From Hygrophila difformis (Eukaryota > Streptophyta > Magnoliopsida > Lamiales > Acanthaceae): a DNA stretch of 64,000 bases. Shown here piece by piece: positions 11,914 through 22,781 of this stretch; within the stretch, counting starts at the first letter, position 1; each line of letters begins with the position of its first letter. The position numbers were made by a program, and so were the translations under genes. The notes beneath the pieces are model-generated. The model was not told the origin of the DNA and searched no databases. It worked only from the letters and a program-made list of their open reading frames with translations. The stretch lies in assembly GCA_030278955.1 (NCBI GenBank), contig JAOANR010000006.1, positions 28,005,124-28,069,123 of the forward strand. Reading direction: 5' to 3'.

Positions 11914-12463
11914 TTCCTAGACGTCCTAGACGAGAAAAAAAAACACCCACTTTTGGTTCCTAGATTGGAAAAAAACACCATTCCTAGACGTCCTTATCCA
12001 GGACTCTAACAAGAAAAAAAATCCATTTTTGGTTCCACAGGAATTTCTCTCACCCATTTTTGTCTCCAAGTTTTGAAATTTTCCACTTTTCGTCCCGTAT
12101 TGATTTTCTTCCACTTTTGGTCCCACCGTTAAATTTTGACTAAAAGTTAATAATTTGACCTTAGTGGGGTAAAAAACAAATTTATATAAAATTAATTTTT
12201 TTTAAAAATTGCTAAAGCACCCGAGGATCTATTTTTAAATATACCTATTACCCCTGTGGCCCAGCTATAAACTCTAACCTACCCGACCCATAAAAAAGAT
12301 CTGTCAATAAAATCGTAACTGAAAATCTTCAAGCAAAGGAAAAGAATCACAAAAAAGAATCAAAGAACCGAAACTCGTATCCATACCCCCGATCGCGAGA
12401 TCATCAAAGAAGGAGAACCATAAGATGGCCAAATAAGTTCGCGACAATCTACAAATGGCTAAC
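11914..12463. other. Repetitive non-coding segment between gypsy gag and the copia element
   Basis: No coding capacity recognised. It begins with imperfect repeats of CCTAGACGTCC (11919, 11982) and ACTTTTGGT or similar (11950, 12022, 12110), then AT-rich unique sequence. It continues at 17331 on the far side of the copia insertion, as shown by the CTAAC duplication. It may be a piece of another transposon; I cannot name it. Confidence 0.5.
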
Positions 12464-12731
12464 TGAAGAAGCTAACAAACTCGGATGTAAATAAGTGGAG
12501 ATGAATGAATGTTTACAATACAATGGACTCCACTATATATACTAGCTAATGGACTGAGGTACACATATCAGAAAAGAAGATAAGGCCCACTCAATGATAC
12601 AGGGCCCAAGATACAAAGAAAATAGAATGAGGCCCAAGTAGTTAACTAAAGAGCCTCACTCTTCAGCAGTGTAGCAGCAACCAACTCGATCACCATGCTT
12701 GCCATGTGTGCTACCACCATCATGCTTAACA
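12464..12731 (-). repeat. Copia 3' LTR
   Basis: 268 bases. On the minus strand it begins TGTTAAGCATG and ends GCTTCTTCA, so both TG and CA ends are intact. It aligns along its length with 17044-17330 with scattered substitutions. Confidence 0.95.
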
Positions 12732-12740
12732 TCCCCCCAC
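12732..12740 (-). other. Copia polypurine tract
   Basis: Minus-strand GTGGGGGGA abuts the start of the 3' LTR, the expected plus-strand primer for reverse transcription. Confidence 0.85.
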
Positions 12741-14451
12741 AAGATGAACCACGCCAGAGGTTCAACTTGGAGCAACAAGACAGAAACACTTTGGGGGGCA
12801 GTCCCTTAGTGAACATGTCAGCCAATTGGTGGGTGGATGGAACAAAAATGGGGGTGATGAAGCCTTGCGGAAAATAGTCCCGGACATAGAGGCAACCAAT
12901 GTCAATGTGCTTCGTTCTCTCATGGTGCACCGGGTTTTTGACAAGCTGTATGGCGGATGAGTTATCGCAGTAGATAGGATAAGCGGATGGCAAAGGATGT
13001 TTTAGTTCCTTGAATAGATTGCCAATCTAGAGGGGCTCAGCGGCCACAGCACCAAGGCTTCGGTACTCAGCCTCAGTGGAGATCCGGGAGACATAGCTCT
13101 GTTTCTTGGCCTCAGTGGAGATCATATGGATAGAATAAACCCATGGAGGGACTGTTGTGTAGGTATTGAAGGATCTAGACAACACCTTGCCAATGTTCCT
13201 CAGTGGGTTCATGCATATATTGGCTCAATTGTTGAACACTGTAACAGATGTCGGGGCGGGAAAATCCAAGGTAAAGGAGCTTACCAACAGCTCGTCTGTA
13301 CAGGTGAGGATCAGCAAACAAGACACCATTGTGCCCAAGAGTCTTATGAGCAGTACATGGAGAATGTATTTTGGGATTCTTGGGAACTTCAATGTTAGTT
13401 AAGAGGTCCAAAGTGTACTTCTGTTGGGTGATTGAGTAGCCCTCAGAGGTTGACGAGATTTCTAAGCCAAGATAATAGGCAGCATTCCCACGATCTTTAA
13501 TAGTAAATTGCCTGTGAAGGCCAAGCTTAACTGCTGTAATCTCCTTGAGATCAGCTCCGGTGATGAGGATATCGTCCACATAGACTACAATTATGACCGG
13601 ACCAAGAGAAGTGAATTTTGTGAAAACACATTGGTCACTGTATGTGGGAGCAAAGCCGAGACCTTTGAGAAATGATGACAAAGCACCATACCACTGGCGA
13701 GGGGCCTGCTTTAAGCCATAAAGGGATTTTTTCAGCTTGTAAACTTTTCCCTTTGGCATGTCTAGGCCTGATGGACAATGCATATAGATGTCCTTATCAA
13801 GATTGCCATGGAGGAAAGCATTGTTGATGTCGAGTTGAAATAATGTCCACCTGAAAGAGGCTGCCAAGGCAAATAGGATCCGCACACTGCCAACTTTAGC
13901 TACCGAGGCAAAAGTGTCATTGTAGTCCTCCCCATATTGTTGATTGAACCCTTTTGTGACTAACTGTGCTTTATACTTGTTGATACTTCCATCAGGCTTA
14001 TGCTTGATCCTGAAAATCCACTTGCATCCTATGGGGCGTTTATCATCTGGCAAGGAAACGATGTCCCAAGTTCCATTAGTCTCCAAGGCACTCAGTTCAG
14101 CTTGCACAGCGGAATTCCAATGAGGAATGCCATTAGCTTGAGTGTATGTGCAAGGTACAAATTTAGGATCAGAAATCACTGATGAACACAAGTAGTCATC
14201 ATACGTGGCAGGCCTCTTGATCATATCTTTTGAGGTCTTAGAGTCATACCAACCTCAGATGTAGTTGTAACCTGTGTTCCATGAATAAGTGAAGGACACT
14301 GCTCAATTGGAGATTGAGCAGTGGATGAAGAAGTGTCCAGAGGCACGTCTTCAGAGGAGCTTGATGTCTGTGGCTCAGTAGGAGACACAGCAGATATATC
14401 ATCAAAAGTATGTCTTAAAGGCTCAGTGGGAGCCAAGGGAGAGTGCATCAT
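12741..14451 (-). pseudogene. Copia reverse transcriptase and RNase H region
   Basis: The best preserved part of pol. From 14224 down to about 13175 the frame is open and shows the copia RT landmarks NGTWDIVSLP, GCKWIFRIKHKPDGS, FQLDINNAFLHGNL, LYGLKQAPRQWY and the active-site YVDDILITG. RNase H follows in another frame: STEAEYRSLG at about 13060, then YCDNSSAIQLVKNPV and HIDIGCLYVRDYF near 12970-12880. Frame changes occur near 14224, 13190 and 13000, so no intact enzyme is made. The segment 14221-14451 is the variable Ser/Thr-rich linker between integrase and RT. Confidence 0.92.
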
Positions 14452-14530
14452 GTGCTGAGGTGCAGCTCAGGGGATGAAGGACTATGCTGAGTTGCAGTGG
14501 GCAACTCAGGGGAGAAGGTCCTGGATGGGG

Positions 14531-15784
14531 TTATAGATTGTGTTCCAGCAACAATGCACTGAGAAGGAGCAGAGGTGACATGGTGACAGGAAGGGATAGA
14601 GGAATCTGGTTTTTAAGAGGAAAGATGTCATCGAAAATGATGACATCTCTGGAAATGTATATTTGTTTGGAAAAGATGTCAAGAACTTTATACCCTTTTT
14701 TATTTATAGTGTTTGGTGCCATACAGGACCTCAAAAGGGGATTTCCAATAAAGGACCTTAGTAGGTAAGCGGTTGATAATGTATGCAGAGGTGAGGAGAG
14801 CATCCCCCCCAGTATATCTTAGAGACATCAGAGGTTATGTGGAGAGATCTAGTGACTTGTATAAGGTGTTGATGTTTTCTTTCTACCCTCCTATATTGTT
14901 GGGGTGTATAGGTGCACGAGGTTTGATGGATGACACTAAGGCTTTGGAAGAGAGTGAGACGTTTGTGATTACAAAACTCGGAACTTTAACAGCTTTATCA
15001 TATTGGTTTTTGATGAGAGTGAAGAACTGGGAGAGTAGGGAGATAGTGTCAGACTTATGACTTAGTAAGTATATCCAAGTAGCTATAGAGGTATCGTCCA
15101 CAATTGTTAGCTTGTATCTATAGTTATATCTATCACAAGGGGTAAAGGGAACCCACAAATCACAGTGAACAAGATCAAAGGGTAAATTGGCATGAGATGA
15201 ACTCAAAGGGAATGGTAACCTGTGAATTTTAGAAGTAAAGTAAATATCACAAGGAAAATCAGATGTTTTATTGAAAAGCAATCCTGAACGTGCCATTACA
15301 GTAGGTGAGGGATGTCCAATTATAACGCCATATCAAATCTGATTTAGCAGTGTCAAGAGCAATAGAATTAACAGAAAAGGGTGATGTTTCCTTGCTTGAG
15401 CAGCACTTAACAGGGTAAAGGTTGTTTATCAGTGGAGCCTTAAAAATACATTGTTTAGTTTTCTGGTCCTGCAGGATATAGTTCAAGGGATCAAACACAG
15501 CAGTGCACGTCAAATCAAGAGTCAATTGAATACAACAAGTTTAGGACAACCCCCGGCACATAGTGAACATTAGGAACTAAAAGACCCTCACTAACTCCAA
15601 CAAAGCCAGTATGTGAGGGTACTTTTGCTGTGCCATCTGGCAGAATAAGATTCTTAAAGGATGTAAACGGCTGAGGATCAATGAGGTAACAAATATTGGA
15701 GCACAAGTGACAGCTTGCACCTGAGTCAAGCAGCCAACAATCACTCAAAAAATGAGATACAAGTGTAAGGGAACTACCTGCCAT
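14531..15784 (-). pseudogene. Copia protease and integrase region
   Basis: Protease lies at 15784-15515 with the aspartic active site in CWLLDSGASCHL. A gag-pre-integrase segment follows in a different frame (15525-15268, IALDTAKSDLIWRYNW). The integrase core is at 15296-14883, with FDLVHCDLWVPF (first Asp) and KLTIVDDTSIATW. The integrase C-terminal part (14803-14531) includes RSFIGNPLLRSCM and KGYKVLDI. Four frames are used in turn, showing at least three frameshifts. The expected third acidic residue of the DDE triad is not visible, probably because of a small deletion or frameshift around 14850-14900. Confidence 0.85.
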
Positions 15785-15954
15785 CCGGAGTGCTCAACCA
15801 ACATAGTCCACTGGAGTGTTTAAGCTAGTTGCTGCAGTCTGAGTTTTAATAAACTTCTAGAACATTTCTTCAAGTTTGGAAATCCTGATTGAATCAGGGG
15901 TGGTGATGAGATCAGTAGGTGCAGCTTTTTCATTTGTAGCACTGGTTACAACAA

Positions 15955-16926
15955 CTACTGGCTTTCCTTTTCCTTTCTCATTAAGAGCTTTGTACCACTC
16001 GGGTACAATTCCAGTAAGTTGAAAATAATTGGCCTTAGTGTGACCTTTCCGTTTGCAATGATCACAAGTAGCATTCTTATTCGACAGCTGGAAGCACTTC
16101 TTTCTGGTATGACCAACCTATTTGCAATATGAGCAAACAATAGTTCCACGTTTCTCAGAGGCATTTTTGTCAACGGTAGCAAGCATGAAACCAGGAGCAC
16201 TTGAGTCTCCAGTGACAGAACTACATTTCTGAGCTTTTACATTACAGACCATACCGTGAGCTTTACAAACAGAAGGCGGTGGATCCATCAACAAAATTTG
16301 GTTTCCAACATGAGAGAACTCATCACTTAATCCCATAATGTATTGCATTAACAGATTGTATTCATCAGAATCATTCAAAGCCTTAAGTGTTTCTGAGCTA
16401 CATGAGATAGGAAAAGGTTTCAAGGCTCTAAGATCACGCCAATTAGTCTTTAGGTCACTGTAATAGCTGGTTACTGACCTGTTTCCCTGAGTTAGATTGG
16501 CTAATTTCCTTCTAAGTAAAAGCACCTGCGGACCACCAGTTTGTCCATAGACTTCAACTAGCTCTTCCCATAGAGCTTGAGAGGTTTTGATATGAACAAG
16601 TTGTCGAGCAATTTCTGAAGTCAGAGAATTACATAACCAGCTTTGAACAAGCAATCAACACTGATCCACAGCTCGTACATCGGATCATTCGCAGCAGGAG
16701 CTGGAAAATCGCCAGTGAGGAATTTCTCTTTGGACTTAATCCGTAGATCATTCCACACAGCAACGCGCCAAGAGATCCAATTAGTTCCATCAAATTAAGT
16801 TGGAGTCAGCTGGAGATGTGGTTGATCCGCGGTAGTGAGAAACAATTCCTTTCAAACCTTGTTTGCGTCAGTTTGATGTGATTCCTTGCATACCTTGATT
16901 GCGTCAGTTTTAGTGGTGGTGGACAT
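15955..16926 (-). pseudogene. Copia gag
   Basis: Start codon ATG at 16926-16924 (minus) opens MSTTTKTDAIKV, stopped by TGA after 23 codons. The main gag body (16654-16118) has the copia gag signature, for example LWEELVEVYGQ, VTSYYSDLKTNWRDL and DEYNLLMQYIMGLSDEF. Past a TAG at about 16118, a CCHC zinc knuckle (CDHCKRKGHTKANY, last Cys replaced by Tyr) is still readable near 16060-16020. Two or more stops make it non-functional. Confidence 0.85.
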
Positions 16927-17031
16927 AGTGAGCTGTAGCAGGCTCAAAATCTGGAGAGGAGTGAGAACTCGAGGTAGACGGAAGGAAGAAAATCAAAATC
17001 GAATTTCAGTGATAATCCTTGCGGATCGAGC

Positions 17032-17043
17032 GCTCTGATACCA
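17032..17043 (-). other. Copia primer-binding site
   Basis: On the minus strand TGGTATCAGAGC directly follows the 5' LTR with no spacer, matching initiator-Met tRNA. This fixes the element's orientation. Confidence 0.95.
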
Positions 17044-17330
17044 TGAAGAAGCTAACAAACTCGGATGTAAATAAATAAGTGGAGACGTATTGAATAAAAT
17101 TGAATGAATGTTTACAATACAATGGACTCCACTACATATACTAGCTAATGGACTGAGGTAAACATATTAGAAAAGAAGATAAGGTCCACTAAATGATACA
17201 AGGCCCAAGATACAAAGAAAATAGAATGGGGCCCAAGTAGTTAACTGAAGAGCTTCACTCTTCAGCAGTGTAGCAGCAACCAGCTCGATCACCATGCTTG
17301 CCATGTGTGCTACCACCATCATGCTTAATA
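17044..17330 (-). repeat. Copia 5' LTR
   Basis: 287 bases. It differs from the 3' LTR by substitutions and 19 extra bases in two places (ATAA near 17072 and about 15 bases near 17086-17102). Its outer end reads TATTAAGC on the minus strand, so the terminal TG has mutated to TA. Confidence 0.95.
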
Positions 17331-17637
17331 CTAACCCAATTTTAGAGTTATAAAATAACAATGTCGAAAATCTTTATGACATTTTCTGTGAAAATACAAG
17401 CATTCTCAATATGATTTTACAAGCACAAAAGCTTGTTCACATGCCAAATCCTATAAAAACAATTAATTATTCATTTTTTTGGGTGATGGGTGTTGGGATG
17501 GGGATGTAGGTGTAGTTAAATGCTGTCATCCACACGACCTTCCTCCTTTCTCTATATTGGCACATCGTGGGGAACTATAGAACTATGTGAAGAGTAATGA
17601 AAAACAAAAACCTATTTTGGGCTTACTGAATATTGTA
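17331..17637. other. Short AT-rich spacer
   Basis: Continuation of the segment interrupted by the copia element. No gene, repeat unit or regulatory signal that I can support. Confidence 0.5.
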
Positions 17638-17639
17638 TA

Positions 17640-17899
17640 CTTCCTCCGTATTTGAATAATGTTAACGTTTGCATACTAAACACTATTTATTGAGTAATTT
17701 TGATTCGATTTTTTTCACACAGTTACATAAGACAAAACATAGTCAAGTGAGATCTTGTTAGATTCGTTTGATCACGTAGTTTTATAATATTAAACTTTAT
17801 ACTTTTTTATTTTATAAAATTTGAGATATTACTCTTTAAAAATGTGCATTGGATTGCGTGAAAATGTGGAATGTTAAATTTTTTTGAATATGGAGGGAG
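17640..17899. mobile_element. Stowaway MITE, complete
   Basis: 260 bases flanked by TA on both sides (17638-17639 and 17900-17901). Terminal inverted repeats are CTTCCTCCGTATTTGAA at the left and, reverse-complemented, CTCCCTCCATATTCAAA at the right. The interior is AT-rich and non-coding and related to the truncated copy at 7561. This is a non-autonomous Tc1/mariner-type element. Confidence 0.9.
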
Positions 17900-18002
17900 T
17901 ATTATTTTGTAAAAAGTTGAAAATACAAACTTGTTGAAGTACTTTTATGTCAGTAGTTTGAATTGTTTTTGTCTGTTGCTTGTGTGAATGATATGTTGAC
18001 CT

Positions 18003-18607
18003 GAAATTTTTTTTTTTTTGGTAACAATAGCTATTGAGAATCGGATGTTAACTTTGAGGGTGCGTTATGGTGGTACTTTGGTGACCAAACCTATAGCCAA
18101 GTACGAAGGAGGGAAGGTGGTTGTTTTTGACTACTTTGGAATTGATCTCGTTGACATTTGGAATCTAAACACATTGGTGATGGAGGAATTGGGTTATAGG
18201 TATCTTGAAGGTTCTAATGCATGGTACATGTTAAATGAACATGAAAATAGATGGACAAAGGTAACAACAGATGCTGATGTGAAAAAAGGCTGCTAAGTAC
18301 CTCTACAACAAAAATCAAATAGCTTTATATTTGGTGATTGGGGATGTAGGCGAAAAGAAAATTGGGCATATCAGTGATGAGAGTGATGGTGTTGATGATG
18401 ACGGTGTACAAAATGGGAGTGTTGTAAGAGATTTCAATGACGTTGCTAGAGGCGTAAGAAAGGGAGGCGATGATGGTGAGCAGGCTGCTCTAGGTTCAAG
18501 TGGGGCTGTTGGAAGGGACAATATAACATTAGATGGAATTGATCAGTGTGCTTTGTTTGCCAACACTATAGCTTTGCAAATATGTCTCTTGCTTTATCTT
18601 TTAATGT
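18003..18607 (+). pseudogene. Mutator-like transposase N-terminal fragment (PB1-like domain)
   Basis: Bases 18018-18296 encode a segment resembling the PB1-like domain found at the N-terminus of many plant MuDR transposases: LTLRVRYGGTLV, then YEGGKVVVFDYFGIDLVDIW, then LVMEELGYR and WYMLNEHENRWTKVTTDADV. One extra base in the run near 18285-18290 shifts the frame; the reading then continues as KYLYNKNQIALYLVIGD into an acidic linker (18331-18607) with ISDESDGVDDDGV, typical for these proteins. No zinc finger or DDE catalytic core was found, so this is a relic. The domain call is by memory of the family and should be treated as probable. Confidence 0.6.
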
Positions 18608-19785
18608 AAGATTGTGTATTTGAAAATTGTGATTTTATCTGCAAGTCGGTTGGCCAGGTTTCTTCTTCACCTTGAGGCTGACCTTGATAATTTTGCCGAG
18701 TCATCAGAATCCAATGCGTATTCTGGCAATGCTTACTTGTCCTTTTTATCCCATCCTTCAGATTGTTACTGACAGAGAAACTGCAGGGTTGGCGCTTAAC
18801 AATTCTGATATTGAAGCTTGCAAGACCAACTTGCCACCAACAACATTGATGGTTTCCTCAAATTTTGAGCGAAGGAGATCCCGGAATGCATGCATCATCT
18901 GTCTGTGCACATGTCTCTACGCACTTCGTGTTTTGCCCTGATGCAATCTTTCTACTGCTTAGAAAGGCTTATAAAGATCATAATTTGGGGGATGTGTGCC
19001 GCATGGCATCCAGAATTTTTATGAAGCTTTTGGAGCCTTTGACAATGCAATAAATTATGCTCCTCTTGCATTATCTTTTTAAGATTGAATGTCCCAAATT
19101 TAGATTTTATCTGTAGGTTTGTGGCTTTGTGTAAATTATGCTACTGTTGCCTTATGTTTTAAGATTGATTGAATGTTGCAAATTTATATTTTATCCGTAG
19201 GATTATGGTTTATGGTTGTTTTATCTTTTAAAACATATGGAACCTTTTAGGGCATGGGACTAGGCATTGGTTGCTAAGGAATTTTATCTCTTACCTGACC
19301 GTAGCAGACTTGTTGCATTCTTCATGAATTTTGAGCAAAAAACATAGGTGGAAATAGAAGCAGTAATGAAGATGCCTGGGATTATGTTGGATCCCAAAAT
19401 CTTGGATGTACAAGAAAATCCATTTGCATCATTTTCAGGATTCTAAGCACATTGAAAGTTTGACAGGGAACAAAAAAGCTAGCCTGACATGAAATAAAAT
19501 GTTGCTTTTCTGTATCACCTTTTTTTTTTTTAATTTTTTATTTTCAACAGTGGAATCCTTTTTTATTCATATATCATCTTTAGTTTGTATTTTTCGTATA
19601 ATGCCATTCAAATGTACATATTCACATGTACTTCAGGCTACAAATCCAGAATAGATACAAAAGCCACAAACTTAAGTTAAAAGAAAAGGTTGAAAATTGC
19701 ATTTCACTTTCATTTCATCAAAACACAACCTATACAAGTGAATGAATGCATTGTTCACTCCAATCAAATATACACCATTCCCAAA
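18608..19785. other. Non-coding region, possible further Mutator-like remnants
   Basis: One reading of 18675-18760 gives acidic residues (EADLDNFAESSESNAYSGNA), as expected for the linker of the same transposase, but stops are frequent. Two imperfect copies of AAATTTATATTTTATC-like sequence (near 19097 and 19178) suggest local duplication. Nothing else recognised. Confidence 0.4.
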
Positions 19786-20070
19786 CGGTGTCACATAGTT
19801 CGAAGTTCGTTTTGATACGAGGGACGAAATTCGATTCGCAATTCGCTAGTTAAATTTTTTTGGGATTCGCTAGGGGTATACTGCTTCAATTCGCTTTTTT
19901 GAATCATAATTCGATGTTTCGATTTGATATTTTTAATCCACATACCTTTTCTCTAATTAGTTATTTATTTTTTCTTCCCCTAAATATTTATTCTTATCCT
20001 TAAAATTGTTCTCAATCTAATACTATATTCAGAACTAAATTATACTATCTCGTCGAATATGAGCTCGCCT

Positions 20071-20093
20071 CCCCCCCCCCCCCCCCCCCCCCC
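20071..20093 (+). repeat. C homopolymer, 23 bases
   Basis: An uninterrupted run of 23 C followed by GGGACGA and seven more C, near the 5' end of the LINE. The rest of the neighbourhood is AT-rich. Its length may be an assembly estimate. Confidence 0.9.
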
Positions 20094-20164
20094 GGGACGA
20101 CCCCCCCGCTACACCGCCAGCAACCTACTTCTTCAAAGGGGTTTCCCGGCCTTCTTTTCATGAC

Positions 20165-21514
20165 ATGGTGTTGGAAAGCAAACCAGCACCACCCGCACCG
20201 CTGAAAGATGATGAAGTTACCGAAGAGATGGTCAAGTTGGATTTTATAGATGGAGATAGACTCAAACCACGTCTATGCTTGGCACCACAGCTTAAGGTGA
20301 GGCTTTTCAAACCTTGGGAAGACGCCCTCATTCTCTCGGTGCTAGGAAAGAAAATGGCTACCTTGCCCTCAAATACCGGCTTGGAAGAATGTGGAAGCTA
20401 CAAGGTTCGTTTGAGCTGAGGGATCTAGATGGGAGTTTTTTCCTCCTCAAGTTTAACAGGTCTGTTGATAAAACCAAAGTGTTAAATGAGGGACCATGGT
20501 TAGTTTTTGATAGCTATCTTTTGATTGCTCCTTGGAGGCCTAATTTCCGGGCTTCAGAGGATACTCAAAGAAGAACTATTGTTTGGGTTCAATTTCCGAG
20601 GTTATCCTTCGAAATGTATGATGAGTTCATGCTCAAAAAAATGGCTTCCACCTTGGGAACGCCGATTCAAGTTGATGACATGACGAAGCATATCCATCGA
20701 GGCAAATATGCAAGAGCGTGTGTTGAGATTGATCTCCAACTTCCGGTGGTTACTAGCATACTTGTGGATGATCAGTGGCAAAGAGTTTCATATGAGGGAC
20801 TACATCTTTTGTGCACTTCTTGCCAGAAATATGGGCATGCAACTCATTCTGGCCCAGAGAAGGTTTCACAACCACCGGAAGATGCCAAGAATGAGATTCA
20901 CATGCAGGCTGATGGCATGGGGAGTGGGGTTGAAAAAGCTGGCACTATAGACAGGGTAGTCAAAGAAGTGTTTGGAAGTGGTGAAGCCTTTTACACAAAA
21001 AAGGTTACTGAACAAGGGGAGACTTCTTCTCCTGTGGCTGCCCTTCCTACTATTGGAAAAGACAAATATGTGATGGAGCAAAAAGTGTCTTCTACTGATA
21101 CACATACCAAGATGGATTTCCAGGATGCCAAGGTGGAGGCCCCCCCTTCCCCCTCCTCACGTGACTGAGTGTGAAGCTCCCTTGCAACCGACCTGTGGTG
21201 AGTGGATAAAGGTTACTAAAAAAAAGTCCAAAGGGAATACTAAACATAAGGCGATGGGACAGGATCCCAAATCCAATGCTGCTGCTGCCGAGCCCAAACT
21301 ATTAGGGAGTAACTTTAAGGCAAGCCCATCTGGCCTTAAACCCCTTAAGCAAATCACTCACACTTTGGATAGGAGGTCCCATTCATTTAGGAGTGGCAAA
21401 GGCAAGGCCCACTTGACTATACTCCAACATGAAAGTAAGGATAACAGCCAGGATAGAGACATCCTCACTGCTAAGAGACCAAGGGCGTCAATGAGCAAAG
21501 ATGAAAAAAAGTGA
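20165..21514 (+). pseudogene. LINE ORF1 (DUF4283 and zinc-knuckle, gag-like)
   Basis: Plant L1-type ORF1 proteins bind element RNA. Reading starts at about 20165, shifts frame near 20405 and continues to 21168 with the DUF4283 pattern: GSFFLLKFNRSVDKTKVLNE, GPWLVFDSYLLIAPW, IVWVQFPRLSFEMYD and GKYARACVEIDLQLP. A zinc-knuckle remnant is LLCTSCQKYGHAT, in which the fourth ligand appears lost (THSGP). Another shift near 21140 continues to 21514 in a lysine/serine-rich tail. At least two frameshifts show it is dead. Confidence 0.8.
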
Positions 21515-21639
21515 GCTAGTTTCAGATGCACAGATTGCTACTGGACCATCTAATGATAAGCTAACTCAAGTTAAAGATGATCACATCATGAAAGAAGCGG
21601 GGGGAGAGGCAGGGGCGAGTCCTTCAACTACCACTGTTT

Positions 21640-22064
21640 CTTTATGATAGAGTAGAACGATGTTAAAATTCTTGCATGGAATGTCATTGGTAATTCGGTC
21701 AGGCGCATGATTAAGGAGATCTTGAAGGTGGGGGGGACCAGAATTAGTGGTTATTTTTGAACCCCAATCTACTCTCTCCAAGTCACGTAACTTGTTTCTT
21801 CAAGCGGGGTATGAGGCCTTGTGCATTCAGGAAGCCATTGGTAAGGCGGGGGGATTTTGGGTATTAACTTGCCATAGCTTTTGGTTCCAGGTCTCAGTTT
21901 TTGATGTTCAAGATAGAATGATCACCATTTGTCTGAACCATGGATGCTGCTCTTGGTTTTTTACGGATGGGCTGGCAAAGCGTGGCGCGGTGATGGAGGA
22001 TTTTTTCACCACGTGGGCCTTTCCGCCGGTTTTCATTCGTGGGTTTGGGGAGCGGAAGCGGTAG
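21640..22064 (+). pseudogene. LINE ORF2 endonuclease fragment
   Basis: Begins VKILAWNVIGNSVRRMIKEI, matching the start of plant LINE AP-like endonucleases (WNVRG block). A frameshift in the G run near 21729-21734 is followed by ELVVIFEPQS, where E is the expected catalytic glutamate position. The stop is TAG at 22062-22064. The middle and end of ORF2 (endonuclease remainder, reverse transcriptase) are absent. Confidence 0.75.
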
Positions 22065-22781
22065 ACGTATGCTTCCCTAGTTCCTAGTTTCTTTGGTGTT
22101 ATGTTTTTCCTTTTTTGTGTTTCTGTCTCCTTCCACTGTCACATTCTTTTTGCTTCTTTTTTTTCCATTTAGTTTGCTTGTGTGTACTTTCCCGACCTTA
22201 AGGCTCATCAAAAAAAAATATATAATACTCTATTCATATATTTTTAACTAGTGTTATACAAAGTACAAACATGATGAAAAGAAAATTAAAAAAGAAAAGA
22301 AAAAAAATTGGGTGGGCGCTGGGGACGGTCTGGGGAGACTAAAATACATCACTTTGGAAACACAAAACCTTGAATAGATGTGGAGAGACTAAAAAGTTAC
22401 TAATTTTCTTTTTGGGTTAATTAAAAAAATTAAATGATTACTATCAAGTCTGAAATGTAATAAATGTCATCTTCTTCCTGCTTCTTCCCCGTGTTCCCGC
22501 CCCTGTTTGCCTCAATTCGCCCATTTCACCGTTTTGTTTCGCGAATTCAAGCGATTTAGATCGCTATCGAACCCCGTTTCGGATCAGACGAATGGAATCG
22601 AAATTCGAGGGGGTATAAGCGAATTATGTGACGCTGTTCCCAAAACCCTATTTACTAGTTGCTACTACATTCATATTCATTAAAATCTAGAATCAACACA
22701 TACCAAATACGCAATACCTACCTACCATAACTCACAACTCCAATATCACTTCATGACTGCCACACACGACATATACAACCT

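Larger units (their letters stand above)
12464..17330 (-). mobile_element. Ty1/copia LTR retrotransposon, full length, decayed
   Basis: Reads on the minus strand. LTRs lie at 17044-17330 (5') and 12464-12731 (3'). A 5-bp target-site duplication, CTAAC, flanks it at 12459-12463 and 17331-17335. The primer site on the minus strand is 17032-17043 and the polypurine tract 12732-12740. Coding order gag, protease, integrase, RT, RNase H identifies the copia superfamily. Several stops and frame changes break the polyprotein, so it cannot move by itself. Short LTRs suggest an Ale- or Ivana-like lineage, but that is inference. Confidence 0.95.
20032..22222 (+). mobile_element. LINE, internally deleted
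   Basis: Flanked by 14-bp near-identical direct repeats, TAATACTATATTCA (20018-20031) and TAATACTCTATTCA (22223-22236). It contains ORF1 with a DUF4283-type domain, the start of an AP-endonuclease ORF2, then directly a T-rich 3' UTR ending in a short A run (22209-22218). The reverse transcriptase is missing, so most of ORF2 was deleted. Variable-length duplication and A tail are diagnostic of target-primed reverse transcription. Confidence 0.85.
19786..22636. mobile_element. hAT-like non-autonomous element, split by a LINE
   Basis: An 8-bp direct repeat TTCCCAAA lies at 19778-19785 and 22637-22644. Just inside, the ends are inverted: left CGGTGTCACATAGTTCG, right (reverse complement) CAGCGTCACATAATTCG. 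Removing the LINE (20032-22222) and its duplication leaves an element of about 650 bases, AT-rich with many TTCG motifs and no coding capacity. 8-bp duplications with short terminal inverted repeats starting CA are typical of hAT transposons; the superfamily call is inference. Confidence 0.7.
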
